A stretch of 43,201 nucleotides of DNA from Parcubacteria group bacterium CG1_02_39_15 (lineage in GTDB: Bacteria > Patescibacteriota > Minisyncoccia > Minisyncoccales > Paceibacteraceae): NCBI GenBank assembly GCA_001872265.1, contig MNWE01000046.1, forward strand, positions 1-43,201, read 5' to 3'. Position 1 is the first letter of the stretch, and each line of letters opens with the position of its first letter. The position numbers and the translations under genes were made by a program. The notes below the pieces were generated by a model, which saw only the letters and a list, made by a program, of their open reading frames with translations, did no database searches and was not told the DNA's origin. Positions 23,112-30,376 of the stretch are shown here, piece by piece.

Positions 23112-24782
23112 ATGACCTTTGCTAAATTGCGTAGAGATTTTTTAGCTTTTTTTGAGAAGAGGGGACACAAGATTGTCCCTTCTTCTTCGCTTATGCCCAC
23201 TGACCCCTCGGTTCTTTTTACTTCAGCTGGCATGCAGCAGTTCAAACCCTATTATTTGGGCGAAAAATCGCCTTACGGGCTAAATGTTGCGACTTGCCAG
23301 AAATGTTTCAGAACCTCTGATATTGAAGAAGTTGGTGACGAAAGCCATTTAACTTTTTTGGAAATGCTGGGCAATTTTTCTTTCGGAGGATATTTTAAAA
23401 AAGAAGCAATTAAACTCGCTTTTGAGCTCGTAAATTCCACATTCCAAATTCCAAAATCCAAAATGACGATTACTGTTTTTGGCGGCGACAAAGAAGTGCC
23501 AGAAGATAAAGAATCAGCAGAAATTTGGAAAAAATTAGGAATACCGGAAGAAAAAATAAAAAAATGCGGTAGAGAAGATAATTTTTGGGGTCCCACCGGC
23601 GAGGAAGGGCCCTGCGGACCTACCACCGAAATTCATATAAATGGCATAGAAGTTTGGAACTTAGTCTTTAATGAATTTTATCAAAACAAGAATAAGAAAC
23701 TGACGCCTTTAGAACAGAAGGGGGTTGACACTGGCATGGGGCTGGAGAGGTTGGCGATGGTAGCTCAAAACAAACCCAGTGTATTTGAAACCGATTTATT
23801 TGAACCGTTTATCCGAGAACTTCCCGAGACTAATATTAAAGCCAGAAGAATTATCGCAGATCACATTAGAGGTTCAGTTTTCTTAATCTCCGAAGGAATT
23901 TTACCTTCCAACGTAGAACAAGGATATATTTTAAGAAGAATTTTAAGAAGAACAATTCGTTATGGGAAATTGCTTAACTTAGTTAAGCAATTTCTAATTC
24001 CCCTGGCACAAAGAGTGATTGAGATTTACAAAGACATTTATCCCGAATTAAAATCCAAAGAAGCCGACATTTTAACGGTTATTCAGAACGAAGAAGAAAA
24101 GTTTGAAAAAACTTTGGAAATAGGAATTAAGCAATTCGGAAAGGTTGCTCTTCGGGGAGCGATTTCGGGCAAAGATGCTTTTCACCTTTTCGACACTTAT
24201 GGATTTCCGTTAGAACTGACCCAGGAATTAGCCAAAGAAAAAGGGATAAAGGTTGACACGGAGGGATTTAAAGCAGCGTTTGAAAAACACCGGGAAATCT
24301 CCAGGGCCGGAGTTGAAAAGAAATTTGGCGGAGTGGGGAAAGGCGCAACTATAGAAGCCGCGAAATTGCATACTGCCACTCACTTATTGCACGCTGCTCT
24401 CAGAGAAGTTTTAGGCGAGCACGTTCAACAAATGGGTTCAGATATTACTTCCCAGAGGTTGCGTTTTGATTTTTCTCATCCTGTCAAAATGACCCAAGAA
24501 CAAGTTAAAAAAGTTGAAGACTTGGTTAATCAAAAAATAAGAGAAGATTTAGAAGTGAAAAAGGAAGAAACGGATTATCAAACAGCTGTAAAATCTGGAG
24601 CGTTGGCGTTCTTCAAAGACAAGTATCCCGGGAAAGTGACCGTCTATTCTATAAGGGGATTTTCTAAGGAAATTTGCGCTGGACCTCATGCAAAAAAAAC
24701 CGGAGAGCTCAGCCATTTTAGAATTATAAAAGAAGAATCGTCCGGCTCGGGCGTTAGGAGAATTAGAGCAATATTAAAATAA
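23112..24782 (+). CDS. alaS: Alanyl-tRNA synthetase, compact form
   Basis: A 556-residue AlaRS against ~875 in E. coli. The class II catalytic part is intact (SAGMQQFKPYYLGEKSP, CQKCFRTSDIEEVGDESHLT, FLEMLGNFSFGGYFKKEAI, GMGLERLAM), as is the editing site: H420-x3-H424 in HTATHLLHAAL and C522-x3-H526 in CAGPH. The ~100-residue segment usually found between tRNA-recognition and editing domains is largely missing, and the C-Ala dimerization domain is absent because the protein ends after SSGSGVRRIRAILK. A short AATTCC-type stretch (23431-23461) encodes NSTFQIPKSK. Confidence 0.94.
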   Translation: MTFAKLRRDFLAFFEKRGHKIVPSSSLMPTDPSVLFTSAGMQQFKPYYLGEKSPYGLNVATCQKCFRTSDIEEVGDESHLTFLEMLGNFSFGGYFKKEAIKLAFELVNSTFQIPKSKMTITVFGGDKEVPEDKESAEIWKKLGIPEEKIKKCGREDNFWGPTGEEGPCGPTTEIHINGIEVWNLVFNEFYQNKNKKLTPLEQKGVDTGMGLERLAMVAQNKPSVFETDLFEPFIRELPETNIKARRIIADHIRGSVFLISEGILPSNVEQGYILRRILRRTIRYGKLLNLVKQFLIPLAQRVIEIYKDIYPELKSKEADILTVIQNEEEKFEKTLEIGIKQFGKVALRGAISGKDAFHLFDTYGFPLELTQELAKEKGIKVDTEGFKAAFEKHREISRAGVEKKFGGVGKGATIEAAKLHTATHLLHAALREVLGEHVQQMGSDITSQRLRFDFSHPVKMTQEQVKKVEDLVNQKIREDLEVKKEETDYQTAVKSGALAFFKDKYPGKVTVYSIRGFSKEICAGPHAKKTGELSHFRIIKEESSGSGVRRIRAILK

Positions 24783-24784
24783 TT

Positions 24785-24793
24785 TGATATAAT
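24785..24793 (+). promoter_or_regulatory. Extended -10 promoter for the baseplate-J-like gene
   Basis: TGA directly followed by a perfect TATAAT (24788-24793). No convincing -35 box. The start would lie ~24800, about 12 nt before the ATG. The leader GTATTACCACTATGG is nearly identical to the original leader of mreB at 34318-34331. Confidence 0.5.
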
Positions 24794-24811
24794 AAATGAA
24801 GTATTACCACT

Positions 24812-26092
24812 ATGGAGAAAAGAGTAATTGATATTTCTCCCCCGGGGAAGAAAAAAGAAAAAGAGATTAGAGAGGAATTGCCTCCAGTAAGAGAGCCAAG
24901 TTTTAGCTTTAAGAGACCTGAAATAAAAATTACGGCTCCGAAACTTCCTTTTAATAAGGTTTTCTTAGTTATTGCCGCAGTTTTAATAATAATTGGAGTG
25001 ATTGTTAGTTCCAGTCTGTCGCGGGCCGAAATTGAAATAAAGCCAGAAATAGAAATTTTGACTTTCAAAACCAAAGCAACAGTAGACAAATCCGCAGAAG
25101 CAATTAATTTTTTAGATAAGGTAGTCCCGGGGAAAATTTTTCAGACTGAAAAAACGGTTTCTGGGGATTTTTCTTCTTCCGGCGAGATGTCAGAGGCTAA
25201 GAAAGCTGAAGGTACAATTAAGATCTATAATAATTATAATTCACCCCAAGTTTTAGTAGCCCAGACGAGATTCCAGGCGCCTTTAGAAAAATTTCAGCCT
25301 TCTCTCGAGAAAGGAGAAAACCCATGGTTCAGAACCGTAGAAAGGGTAGTTATCCCAACTAAGGGGCAAGTTGATGTTAAAGTAATAGCTGATAGCCCGG
25401 GCGAAAAATATAATATTGAAGCTTCAACTTTTTCTGTTCCTGGTTTGGCTGGAACTCCTCAATACACATTTGTTTATGGCAAGTCTTCTGAGTCAATAAA
25501 GGGGGGCATGTTAGCAAGAACCTCCCAAGTTACCCAGGAAGATTTAGATAAGGCAAAAGAGTCGCTTACGGAAAAAGCCAAAAAAGAATGCAACGAAGAT
25601 TTAAAAAATAAAATTTCAGCTGACTTCGCCTTCTTGGCAGAAGCCACAACAACGGAAATCATTGAGGCTAGCTCTTTGGCAAAACCCGGAGTGGGTTTGG
25701 AAAAATTTAATTATCAAGTAAAAGCTCGTTCACTTACTTTAGCTTTTAAGGTGGAAGACCTTAAGAAATTCGCTAACGAATTTATTTTATCTCAAGTCCC
25801 CGACAATAAAGTAATTTATCCGGCGAGTTTGAAAGTAAATTATTTTTTGACCAACTCCACCTTAGAGGCAGGGAAAATCATTCTTTCTTTAGATTTGGAA
25901 GCTAAAATTTATTCGGACATCGACGAGACCGCATTAAAAAGAGCTTTGGAAAAGAAATCGGCCGCCGAAGCTAAATTGTTTTTGGAGGGGCAGCCAGAAA
26001 TTAGCGAGGCTAAAATCAAGCTTTGGCCATTTTGGGTAAAGGAGATTCCCGCTGAAGAAGGGAAGGTTAAAATAACCTTAAGGATTGACTAA
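24812..26092 (+). CDS. Single-pass membrane protein, baseplate J-like family
   Basis: A 426-residue protein: a charged cytoplasmic N-terminus (Lys/Glu/Pro rich, residues 1-46), one transmembrane helix (~47-68, VFLVIAAVLIIIGVIVSS), then a large outer part rich in beta strand. Segments such as KAEGTIKIYNNYNSPQVLVA, RTVERVVIPTKGQVDVKVIA and DSPGEKYNIEASTF resemble the baseplate J/gp47-like proteins often annotated in Parcubacteria. No other phage gene is nearby, so this is probably a chromosomal surface protein rather than prophage. Function is unknown. Confidence 0.7.
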   Translation: MEKRVIDISPPGKKKEKEIREELPPVREPSFSFKRPEIKITAPKLPFNKVFLVIAAVLIIIGVIVSSSLSRAEIEIKPEIEILTFKTKATVDKSAEAINFLDKVVPGKIFQTEKTVSGDFSSSGEMSEAKKAEGTIKIYNNYNSPQVLVAQTRFQAPLEKFQPSLEKGENPWFRTVERVVIPTKGQVDVKVIADSPGEKYNIEASTFSVPGLAGTPQYTFVYGKSSESIKGGMLARTSQVTQEDLDKAKESLTEKAKKECNEDLKNKISADFAFLAEATTTEIIEASSLAKPGVGLEKFNYQVKARSLTLAFKVEDLKKFANEFILSQVPDNKVIYPASLKVNYFLTNSTLEAGKIILSLDLEAKIYSDIDETALKRALEKKSAAEAKLFLEGQPEISEAKIKLWPFWVKEIPAEEGKVKITLRID

Positions 26093-26113
26093 AGAAGAAA
26101 TGCTTGGTATATT
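26085..26113 (+). promoter_or_regulatory. infA operon promoter
   Basis: TTGACT at 26085-26090 (overlapping the stop of the previous gene), 17-bp spacer ending TGG, TATATT at 26108-26113. One of the best promoters in the window; predicted start ~26120, 12 nt before the infA ATG. Confidence 0.7.
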
Positions 26114-26131
26114 ATCTAATTGTATTTAAAG

Positions 26132-26350
26132 ATGAATAAAAAAAATTTTTCTCGTCAATTCGGGACAATTTTAGAAGCCTTGCCTAGCGCCAATTTCAAA
26201 GTAAGATTAGATGACGGAAGAGAGGCGCTTTGCCATCTGGCGGGGAAACTGAGGATATATCATATTAAGATCTTGCCCGGCGACAGAGTTCAGGTTGAAT
26301 TAAGCCCCTACGATGAGAAAAGAGGAAGGATCGTTTATAGAGAAAAATAG
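26132..26350 (+). CDS. infA: Translation initiation factor IF-1
   Basis: A 72-residue OB-fold protein, exactly the family length: GTILEALPSANFKVRLDDGR, EALCHLAGKLRIYHIKILPG, DRVQVELSPYDEKRGRIVYR. IF-1 blocks the A-site during initiation. ATG at 26132 is chosen over a TTG at 26120, since it restores the normal length. It opens the alpha-operon block (infA-rpmJ-rpsM-rpsK-rpsD-rpoA-rplQ) after the strong promoter at 26085. Confidence 0.95.
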   Translation: MNKKNFSRQFGTILEALPSANFKVRLDDGREALCHLAGKLRIYHIKILPGDRVQVELSPYDEKRGRIVYREK

Positions 26351-26425
26351 TCAATGAAGCTAAAGCTTCATTTCCATCTGCGCTTTCACATATTTTATTA
26401 ATATAAAATGAATAAAGCTTGATAA

Positions 26426-26539
26426 ATGAAAGTTAGACCATCAGTAAAAAAAATTTGTAAGAAATGCAAAATCGTCCGCCGAAAAGGACGAGTTTATGTC
26501 ATTTGTAAAAATCCCAGACATAAACAACGCCAAGGCTGA
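26426..26539 (+). CDS. rpmJ: 50S ribosomal protein L36 (bL36)
   Basis: A 37-residue protein starting MKVRPSVKKICKKCKIVRRK and ending RVYVICKNPRHKQRQG. C11, C14, C27 and H32 form the zinc ribbon of the C+ form. L36 is the smallest ribosomal protein, late-joining in the 50S subunit. It ends with TGA. Position infA-rpmJ-rpsM is conserved in bacteria. The 75-nt leader before it contains an AAGCTAAAGCTT-type stretch with no clear function. Confidence 0.96.
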   Translation: MKVRPSVKKICKKCKIVRRKGRVYVICKNPRHKQRQG

Positions 26540-26542
26540 CAA

Positions 26543-26678
26543 TTCGCTTCGCGAACACACGGATTTACACAGATGAGCGTCGCCTTCGGCGACTGCACAG
26601 ATATACACAGATTATTTTTATCCGTGTCAATCTGTGTAAGCGTGCAGAGCACGCGAAAATATCCGTGTAGATCTGTGT
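26543..26678. repeat. ATCTGTGT/ATCCGTGT repeat, copy 3, with nested GC palindromes
   Basis: CACACGGATTTACACAGATG on the left mirrors TATCCGTGTAGATCTGTGT on the right, with ATCCGTGTCAATCTGTGT between. Nested small palindromes: TTCGCTTCGCGAA, GTCGCCTTCGGCGAC and CGTGCAGAGCACG. Confidence 0.8.
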
Positions 26679-26679
26679 A

Positions 26680-26694
26680 TTTTGCGAAGCAAAA
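26680..26694. repeat. Mini-hairpin TTTTGCGAAGCAAAA before rpsM
   Basis: Same stem as at 3302 and 17117 with loop GAA instead of GGA; it ends 4 nt before the rpsM ATG. Confidence 0.8.
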
Positions 26695-26698
26695 TTAC

Positions 26699-27088
26699 AT
26701 GCCGAGAATTGCCGGGATAAACATCCCAGAAGACAAACAAATAAAAACTGCCTTGACCTATATTTACGGAATAGGTCTTTCTTTGGCGAGAAAGATTTTA
26801 AATGAAGCTGGCGTAGAGCCGCAGCTTCGTGCCTCTCAATTAACTCCAGAGCAGGTAAATAAACTTAAAGAGATTATCGAGAAGGAATATAAAATTGAAG
26901 GAGAGTTGAGGAGAGAGGTGATGATGAACATCAAAAGATTAAAAGACATAGGTTCTTGGCGGGGTTCGCGGCATATTAAAGGATTACCAGTTCGGGGTCA
27001 AAGAACCCGTACCAACACTCGGACCGTCAGGGGTAATGTTAGAAAGACCGTGGGAAGCGGTAGAAAGCCAGCCGCTACTCCAACCTAA
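26699..27088 (+). CDS. rpsM: 30S ribosomal protein S13 (uS13)
   Basis: A 129-residue S13: MPRIAGINIPEDKQIKTALT, YIYGIGLSLARKILNEAGV, GELRREVMMNIKRLKDIGSW, RGSRHIKGLPVRGQRTRTNT, RTVRGNVRKTVGSGRK. It bridges the 30S head to the 50S subunit and touches P-site tRNA. ATG at 26699 gives the family N-terminus; an upstream in-frame start at 26573 would read through the repeat region and is rejected. Confidence 0.97.
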   Translation: MPRIAGINIPEDKQIKTALTYIYGIGLSLARKILNEAGVEPQLRASQLTPEQVNKLKEIIEKEYKIEGELRREVMMNIKRLKDIGSWRGSRHIKGLPVRGQRTRTNTRTVRGNVRKTVGSGRKPAATPT

Positions 27089-27094
27089 TAAATT

Positions 27095-27547
27095 ATGGGG
27101 AAGAAACGCATAATTCAACAAACAGAAGAAGAGCTCTTGAAAGAAAGAGAGAAAGTGGAAGCTAGGGTAAAGAAAGAAATAAGAGCCGAAGCTCCTCACA
27201 AAATAAGAGAGGGGAGAATTTATATTTCTTCAAGCTATAACAATACCATCATTACTTTAACTGATGCCCAGGGAAACGCGATATTTTGGGCTTCAGCCGG
27301 CAACCTTGGTTTTAAGGGAACTAAAAAAGCCACTCCTTTTGCCGCTTCAAAAGTGGCCGAGGCTATGGCTGAGACTTGCAAAAAATTGGGCATTGAGAAA
27401 ATAGCTGTGTTTATAAAAGGAATTGGCTCGGGAAGGGAATCGGCTTTGAGGTCTTTAGTCGCCCGGGGATTAGAGGTTGTTTCTATTAAAGACATCACTC
27501 CTATTCCTCATAACGGTTGCCGACCTCCCAAGGTGCGCAGGGTTTAG
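27095..27547 (+). CDS. rpsK: 30S ribosomal protein S11 (uS11)
   Basis: A 150-residue S11. The core begins at GRIYISSSYNNTIITLTDAQ and continues GNAIFWASAGNLGFKGTKKA, TPFAASKVAEAMAETCKKLG, GIGSGRESALRSLVARGLEV, DITPIPHNGCRPPKVRRV. The first ~33 residues are an extra charged helix-like extension. S11 lies on the platform beside the E-site. The conserved NG dipeptide (isoaspartate site in E. coli) is kept in HNGCRPP. A hairpin follows the gene. Confidence 0.96.
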   Translation: MGKKRIIQQTEEELLKEREKVEARVKKEIRAEAPHKIREGRIYISSSYNNTIITLTDAQGNAIFWASAGNLGFKGTKKATPFAASKVAEAMAETCKKLGIEKIAVFIKGIGSGRESALRSLVARGLEVVSIKDITPIPHNGCRPPKVRRV

Positions 27548-27572
27548 TAAAAACTATGGAAGATAAAAAGTC

Positions 27573-27593
27573 AAAGAGGACATCGTCCTCTTT
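27573..27593. terminator. Hairpin between rpsK and rpsD
   Basis: Perfect 9-bp stem AAAGAGGAC/GTCCTCTTT with loop ATC, followed by a T-containing tract. It could attenuate transcription or protect the upstream mRNA. A TATAAT at 27614-27619 lies just downstream, but with no good -35 box. Confidence 0.5.
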
Positions 27594-27628
27594 TCCACCT
27601 TCACTTTTTTATATATAATTTATATTCA

Positions 27629-28261
27629 ATGAATAAAAGTTCGGTATGTAAAATTTGTCGGAGGCTTGGCACAAAACTATTTCTTAAAGGCGAGAGATGT
27701 TTTTCGCCAAAGTGTCCTATGATTCGGCGCCCCTATCCGCCAGGAAAAAAGGGAAAACGAAGACCACGCCCTCTGTCGGAATATGGCAAAGAGTTAAGAG
27801 AAAAACAAAAATTAAAAAATTGGTATAATTTGCAAGAGAAACAATTCGCGAATTATGTAAAGAAGATTTTAGCTAAAAAGAAAAAAGCAGAAGATCCGAC
27901 CGCCATCTTGATCAAGAGCTTGGAAAACCGTTTAGACAATGTAATCTTTAGGTTGGGATTTGCCGTTTCTCGCGAGCAAGCCAAGCAATTCGTGTCCCAC
28001 GGCCATTTTTTAGTTAACGGCAAATCTATTGATACGCCGGCCTATTCGGTTAGAAAGGGAGACGTGATTGCGGTAAAACCCCACAAGGCGAAGAAAACTG
28101 TTTTTCAAAATATAAAAACTATATTAAAAAAGCAAAAACCTCCCAGCTGGCTTGAGCTGAGCATTGAAAAATTAGAAGGCAAAGTAATTGGAGAACCCAG
28201 CTTGGAGGAAGCCGCACCGCCTGTCGAGGTGTCGGCCATCTTTGAGTATTATTCAAGATAA
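27629..28261 (+). CDS. rpsD: 30S ribosomal protein S4 (uS4), zinc form
   Basis: A 210-residue S4. C7, C10, C24 and C29 make an N-terminal zinc site; then KRRPRPLSEYGKELREKQKL, ENRLDNVIFRLGFAVSREQA, KQFVSHGHFLVNGKSIDTPA and YSVRKGDVIAVK form the S4 RNA-binding domain. S4 nucleates 30S assembly and, in E. coli, represses the alpha operon. It is followed 4 nt later by rpoA. Confidence 0.97.
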   Translation: MNKSSVCKICRRLGTKLFLKGERCFSPKCPMIRRPYPPGKKGKRRPRPLSEYGKELREKQKLKNWYNLQEKQFANYVKKILAKKKKAEDPTAILIKSLENRLDNVIFRLGFAVSREQAKQFVSHGHFLVNGKSIDTPAYSVRKGDVIAVKPHKAKKTVFQNIKTILKKQKPPSWLELSIEKLEGKVIGEPSLEEAAPPVEVSAIFEYYSR

Positions 28262-28265
28262 AATC

Positions 28266-29075
28266 ATGATTTCACTACCCAATCAGCCAAAGGTCATTAA
28301 AAAAGAGGGGAATAAGGCCATTTTTGAAATAGAGGCTCTTTACCCGGGTTACGGAGTGACCGTTGGGAATTCCCTTAGGCGGGTTTTACTTTCTTCGTTG
28401 CCCGGAGCCGCTGCTACCCAGGTAAAAATTAAGGGCGTTCCTCATGAATTTTCAACCATCCCTGGGGTTTTAGAAGACGCCGTCTCGCTTATGCTTAATT
28501 TAAAACAAATGAGATTCCGTCTTTTTACTGAAGAGCCCCAAATCGCCACTTTAAAAGTTAAAGGCGAAAAAGAGATCAAAGGTTCTGATTTTAATTTTCC
28601 TAGCCAAGTGGAGCTGGTGAATAAAAATTGTCACATTGCCACTTTAACTGCCAAGTCAGCGGAATTGGAGATGGAAATTAAAATTGAAAAAGGAATAGGC
28701 TATTCGCCGAGTGAAGCTAGGAGAAAAGAAAAAGAAAAAACCGAAATAGGGGTAATACCTTTGGATGCCATTTTCACTCCAGTTAAGAGAGTAAGCACGA
28801 AGGTGGATAGCATGCGAGTAGGGGAGAGGACGGATTTTGACAAATTGTTTCTAGAGGTTGAAACCGACGGCGCCATAACTCCGGAATCGGCCTTTTGCCA
28901 AGCTTCAGAGATTTTAGTAAAGCACTTCTCGCTATTAGCTGAAGCCCTTCAAAAAGCCGCTGAAGAAAAACCGGCGCTGATGACGAAAGAAAAAAAGGAA
29001 AAAGTTATTAAGAAAAAAAAAGCAGTTAGAGCTAAAAAACATGCCAAAACGAAAAAGGGGAAGAAAACTAAGTAG
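28266..29075 (+). CDS. rpoA: RNA polymerase alpha subunit lacking the C-terminal domain
   Basis: A 269-residue alpha subunit. The N-terminal assembly domain is complete: EALYPGYGVTVGNSLRRVLL, SSLPGAAATQVKIKGVPHEF, IPGVLEDAVSLMLNLKQ, the insert domain, and PLDAIFTPVKRVSTKVDSMR, TDFDKLFLEVETDGAITPES. After helix SEILVKHFSLLAEAL the protein ends in a ~40-residue Lys/Ala-rich tail instead of the ~80-residue DNA- and activator-binding domain (E. coli 329 aa). ATG at 28266 is chosen over a frame opening inside rpsD. The last 35 bp overlap rplQ. Confidence 0.95.
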   Translation: MISLPNQPKVIKKEGNKAIFEIEALYPGYGVTVGNSLRRVLLSSLPGAAATQVKIKGVPHEFSTIPGVLEDAVSLMLNLKQMRFRLFTEEPQIATLKVKGEKEIKGSDFNFPSQVELVNKNCHIATLTAKSAELEMEIKIEKGIGYSPSEARRKEKEKTEIGVIPLDAIFTPVKRVSTKVDSMRVGERTDFDKLFLEVETDGAITPESAFCQASEILVKHFSLLAEALQKAAEEKPALMTKEKKEKVIKKKKAVRAKKHAKTKKGKKTK

Positions 29076-29391
29076 GAAAAAAGATCAGAGGAAAGCTTTA
29101 TTGCGGTCCTTAGCTGGCAGTATTTTCTTAAAAGAAAAAATCAAAACTACCGAAGCCAAGGCCAAAGAAGTGGCTGTTTTTGCAGAGAAGCAAATTACTC
29201 GAGCAAAAAAAGGAGATTTGCATTCAAGAAGATTATTGGCTAAGCTTTTTCCGCCAAAATTAGTTAAAAAAATTGTTGATGAGATTGCCCCTAGATATAA
29301 AGAAAGAAAAGGCGGTTACACCAGGGTTATTAAGCTAGGGCCGAGAAGGTCAGATGGGGCAAAAATAGCCATCATAGAATTAATAAAATAA
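29041..29391 (+). CDS. rplQ: 50S ribosomal protein L17 (bL17)
   Basis: A 116-residue L17: MPKRKRGRKLSRKKDQRKAL, LRSLAGSIFLKEKIKTTEAK, AKEVAVFAEKQITRAKKGD, KLVKKIVDEIAPRYKERKGG, YTRVIKLGPRRSDGAKIAII. It borders the exit tunnel. The start lies 35 bp inside the rpoA tail in another frame, so the Lys-rich end of rpoA and the basic start of L17 share DNA. Length is normal. Confidence 0.96.
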   Translation: MPKRKRGRKLSRKKDQRKALLRSLAGSIFLKEKIKTTEAKAKEVAVFAEKQITRAKKGDLHSRRLLAKLFPPKLVKKIVDEIAPRYKERKGGYTRVIKLGPRRSDGAKIAIIELIK

Positions 29392-29518
29392 CAAATTACA
29401 AATTACAAATCCCAAACAAATTCTAAATTCTAAATTCCAAATTCCAAACCGTTTTGAATTTTGGTTATTGGAATTTGGATATTGTTTGGAATTTGGTGCT
29501 TGGTGCTCGGAATTTTTA
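29392..29518. repeat. AATTCC-type interspersed palindromic repeat, copy 7
   Basis: ACAAATTACAAATCCCAAAC, TTCCAAATTCCAAACC, centre GTTTTGAATTTTGG, then ATTGTTTGGAATTTGGTGCT. It ends before the rplM ATG. Confidence 0.85.
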
Positions 29519-29522
29519 AACT

Positions 29523-29870
29523 ATGGAACGCAAAACACACACCATTGACGCAACAGGAAAGGTATTGGGCAGACTGGCAGCCGAAATCGCCACGCTTTTG
29601 AGGGGCAAGCACAAGCCAGATTTCGTTCCCTATAAAGACATGGGAGATTTTGTGGTGGTTAAAAATGTTGATAAATTAAAAATTACGGGCAAAAAGATGG
29701 AACAAAAAAAATATTTCCGCCACTCGGAATATCTAGGAGGAGTGAAAGAAATCCCTCTAAAAACTATTTTTAAAACAAAACCTCAAGAAGTTTTAAAGAA
29801 GGCAGTTTGGGGGATGTTGTCCAAAAATAAACTAAGAAAAGAGATGATTAAAAAATTAAAGTTTGAATAA
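29523..29870 (+). CDS. rplM: 50S ribosomal protein L13 (uL13), short
   Basis: A 115-residue L13: HTIDATGKVLGRLAAEIATL, LRGKHKPDFVPYKDMGDFVV, VVKNVDKLKITGKKMEQKKY, FRHSEYLGGVKEIPL, AVWGMLSKNKLRKEMIKKL. The usual C-terminal ~25 residues with the HPH motif are missing, so the protein is near the minimum for the family (E. coli 142). It binds 23S rRNA early in assembly. rpsI starts 2 nt after its stop. Confidence 0.94.
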   Translation: MERKTHTIDATGKVLGRLAAEIATLLRGKHKPDFVPYKDMGDFVVVKNVDKLKITGKKMEQKKYFRHSEYLGGVKEIPLKTIFKTKPQEVLKKAVWGMLSKNKLRKEMIKKLKFE

Positions 29871-29872
29871 AA

Positions 29873-30376
29873 ATGGCAGAAAAAAAGAAAACCAAAACTA
29901 GACCAAAAAAAGGAGAGCCAAAGGTAAAAAAAGTAGCCAAAAAGAGAATCAAGAAGAAGCCCGCCCCGTCGGCTCTCAAAGAGGAAGAAAAATATCTTGA
30001 GGCAGTCGGCCGAAGGAAAACAGCAATAGCCAGGATCAGGCTTTTTACGAAAGGTGGCAAAACTTTTATAGTTAATGGAAAACCGATAGAGGGGTATTTT
30101 CCCACTTTCGCTCTTCAGCAAATTGCTAAATCTGCTTTAGACGCAATGAAGTGTCTTGATAAGTTTAGAATTTCAGCGAAGGTGACGGGAGGAGGCCTCA
30201 ACTCTCAAGCAGAGGCGGTGCGCCATGGAATAACCAGAGCTTTAGTGTTGTTCAACCCCGATTTTAGAAAAAGATTGAAGAAGGCCGGATTCTTGAAGCG
30301 TGATCCAAGAATGCGAGAAAGAAAGAAGTTTGGCTTAAAACGCGCCCGACGCGCTCCCCAGTGGGCGAAGAGATAA
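29873..30376 (+). CDS. rpsI: 30S ribosomal protein S9 (uS9) with basic N-terminal extension
   Basis: A 167-residue S9. The family core starts at YLEAVGRRKTAIARIRLFTK and runs through FIVNGKPIEGYFPTF, KVTGGGLNSQAEAVRHGITR, ALVLFNPDFRKRLKKAGFLK, RDPRMRERKKFGLKRARRAP to the WAKR end whose tip reaches P-site tRNA. About 40 Lys/Pro-rich residues precede the core. The final codons are part of a 45-bp unit tandemly repeated downstream. Confidence 0.96.
   Translation: MAEKKKTKTRPKKGEPKVKKVAKKRIKKKPAPSALKEEEKYLEAVGRRKTAIARIRLFTKGGKTFIVNGKPIEGYFPTFALQQIAKSALDAMKCLDKFRISAKVTGGGLNSQAEAVRHGITRALVLFNPDFRKRLKKAGFLKRDPRMRERKKFGLKRARRAPQWAKR

Noticed and set aside
24812..26092. Prophage or contractile injection system based on the baseplate-J-like protein
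   Set aside because: No other phage structural gene is nearby, and the protein has a chromosomal-type N-terminal membrane anchor. The similarity is probably to a general fold used on CPR cell surfaces.
27556..27618. 20-codon ORF (ATG at 27556) between rpsK and rpsD
   Set aside because: It runs through a perfect hairpin, has no ribosome binding site and no recognisable family; more likely untranslated leader.
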